A DNA stretch of 64,000 nt from Chitinivibrionales bacterium (GTDB taxonomy: Bacteria > Fibrobacterota > Chitinivibrionia > Chitinivibrionales > JANQEN01). Where the stretch lies: contig JANQEN010000142.1 of NCBI GenBank assembly GCA_028278335.1, positions 1-64,000 on the forward strand, in the 5' to 3' direction. Every line of letters starts with the position of its first letter. Position 1 is the stretch's first letter. A program made the position numbers and the translations under genes. Below, in pieces: positions 62,831 to 64,000 of the stretch. The notes beneath the pieces were generated by a model. That model worked only from the letters and a program-made list of their open reading frames with translations, searched no databases and was not told where the DNA came from.

Positions 62831-64000
62831 ATGACCAAGAGAATAGTTGTTACAGGTATGGGGGTTGTAAGCCCTATTGGAAATAATACGAATGCCTTCT
62901 GGTCTTCCCTGCAGGAGGGTAGAAGTGGAATCGGTGCTATCACTCAATTTGACACAACAGAATTTCCTGTTAAGATTGCCGGAGAGATAAAGGATCTTGA
63001 TTTCAGCACCATTGTTGATGTTAAGGAGCAGCGGAGAACTGACCGGTACATTCTTCTTGCCCTTGCTGCTGCAGAGGAGGCTGTTAAAGATGCACAGTTA
63101 GATCTGGACACGATTGATCGTGATCGGGTAGGAACAATCATATCTTCCGGTGTCGGTGGAATCTGGACTTTTGAGAATGAAGCTGAAAAGCTCTTTTCCC
63201 GTGGTCCCCGTCGGGTCTCTCCCTTTCTGATTCCCATGATGATTGCTGATATGGCTGCAGGTATGGTTTCTATCAAATTTGGATTTAAAGGACCAAACTA
63301 TGCGGTGGTCAGTGCCTGTGCTTCTGCTGGTCACGGTATTGGTGATGCAATGATTGCCATGAAAGCAGGAATGATGGACTGTGCGGTTGTTGGTGGATCA
63401 GAGGCAACCATATCCAAAATTGGTATGGCTGGATTCTGTTCTATGAAAGCCCTTTCTACAAGAAATGATACTCCCACAAAGGCTAGTAGCCCCTTTGATA
63501 AAAAACGTGATGGCTTTGTCATGGGTGAAGGCGCGGGGATTGTTGTGTTAGAGACCTTAGAACATGCATTGGCACGCAATGCAAAAATTTACGCTGAAGT
63601 TGTTGGTTATGGTGCCTCTGGGGATGCATTCCATCTTTCACAACCACCTGAACAGGGTGAAGGTGCTCAGCGCTCTATGAAAGCGGCCCTTGCAATGGCA
63701 GAAATCACTCCGGATACCATTGATTATATCAATGCCCATGGGACTTCAACACCCTTTAATGATAAGTTTGAATCACAGGCGATCATGGCAGTTTTTGGCG
63801 AACACGCTAATTCAGTTGCCATCAGCTCAACAAAATCGATGACCGGTCACCTGCTCGGCGCTTCCGGTGGTATCGAGTTTGTTGCTTCGATTTTAGCCAT
63901 CAACAATAATTTGGTTCCACCAACAATTAACTATGAGGACCCTGATCCGGAATGTCCGCTTAACTATACACCGAATACAGCGGTGGCCAAACAGGTTGAT
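62831..64000 (+). CDS. fabF: Beta-ketoacyl-ACP synthase II, cut by the window edge
   Basis: FabF elongates acyl chains by condensing acyl-ACP with malonyl-ACP. The visible 390 codons are in frame to the last base; the family is usually about 410, so only the end is missing. It shows TGMGVVSPIGNN, the Cys in SACASAGHGIGDA, NAHGTSTPFND and TKSMTGHLLGASGG, giving the Cys-His-His set. It follows acpP beyond a terminator. Confidence 0.94.
   Translation, partial: MTKRIVVTGMGVVSPIGNNTNAFWSSLQEGRSGIGAITQFDTTEFPVKIAGEIKDLDFSTIVDVKEQRRTDRYILLALAAAEEAVKDAQLDLDTIDRDRVGTIISSGVGGIWTFENEAEKLFSRGPRRVSPFLIPMMIADMAAGMVSIKFGFKGPNYAVVSACASAGHGIGDAMIAMKAGMMDCAVVGGSEATISKIGMAGFCSMKALSTRNDTPTKASSPFDKKRDGFVMGEGAGIVVLETLEHALARNAKIYAEVVGYGASGDAFHLSQPPEQGEGAQRSMKAALAMAEITPDTIDYINAHGTSTPFNDKFESQAIMAVFGEHANSVAISSTKSMTGHLLGASGGIEFVASILAINNNLVPPTINYEDPDPECPLNYTPNTAVAKQVD

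Overview
The window is AT-rich bacterial DNA from a diderm (Gram-negative-type) organism. It carries a Ton system, a TonB-dependent receptor, many lipoproteins, and several secreted multidomain proteins ending in type IX secretion (T9SS/Por)-like C-terminal sorting domains. Together with the many Ig-like, fibronectin-like and beta-propeller proteins and an FCB-like gene content, this suggests the FCB superphylum, possibly Fibrobacterota or a relative. The taxonomic placement is an inference from gene content only.

Layout. 1-613: no intact gene, but an inverted copy of a dispersed repeat. 614-9791 (+): an ankyrin protein, then a Ton cluster (ExbB, two ExbD paralogues, TonB, a membrane protein, a TonB-dependent receptor with its own TonB C-terminal domain, and a lipoprotein) behind a sigma-54-like promoter. 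9836-12642 (-): larC-larE-larB for the nickel-pincer cofactor of lactate racemase-type enzymes. 12801-15712: two beta-helix proteins and a small secreted protein. 15709-29630 (-): five co-oriented genes for large exported proteins, including a 2034-residue Ig-repeat protein and a 1234-residue Lys/Ala/Glu-rich protein.

30322-52942 is the most unusual part. It has four Tat-exported DUF362 proteins, a membrane polyferredoxin, three related small lipoproteins resembling DUF6599, and two propeller proteins. It also holds a HEPN-MNT pair, a ten-unit hairpin array with 42-bp period, several structured intergenic elements, a 1364-residue Ig/FN3 lipoprotein and an AAA ATPase. The repeated pairing of DUF362 genes with DUF6599-like lipoproteins and a polyferredoxin suggests a periplasmic redox or metal-related system that I cannot name.

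53184-64000 is core genome: lepB, an inositol-monophosphatase-family gene and panB on the minus strand; then ssb, a coiled-coil membrane protein, and the lipid operon yceD-rpmF-plsX-fabH-fabD-fabG-acpP-fabF on the plus strand. A promoter and an operator-like palindrome precede the lipid operon, and a strong intrinsic terminator separates acpP from fabF. fabF runs off the right edge.
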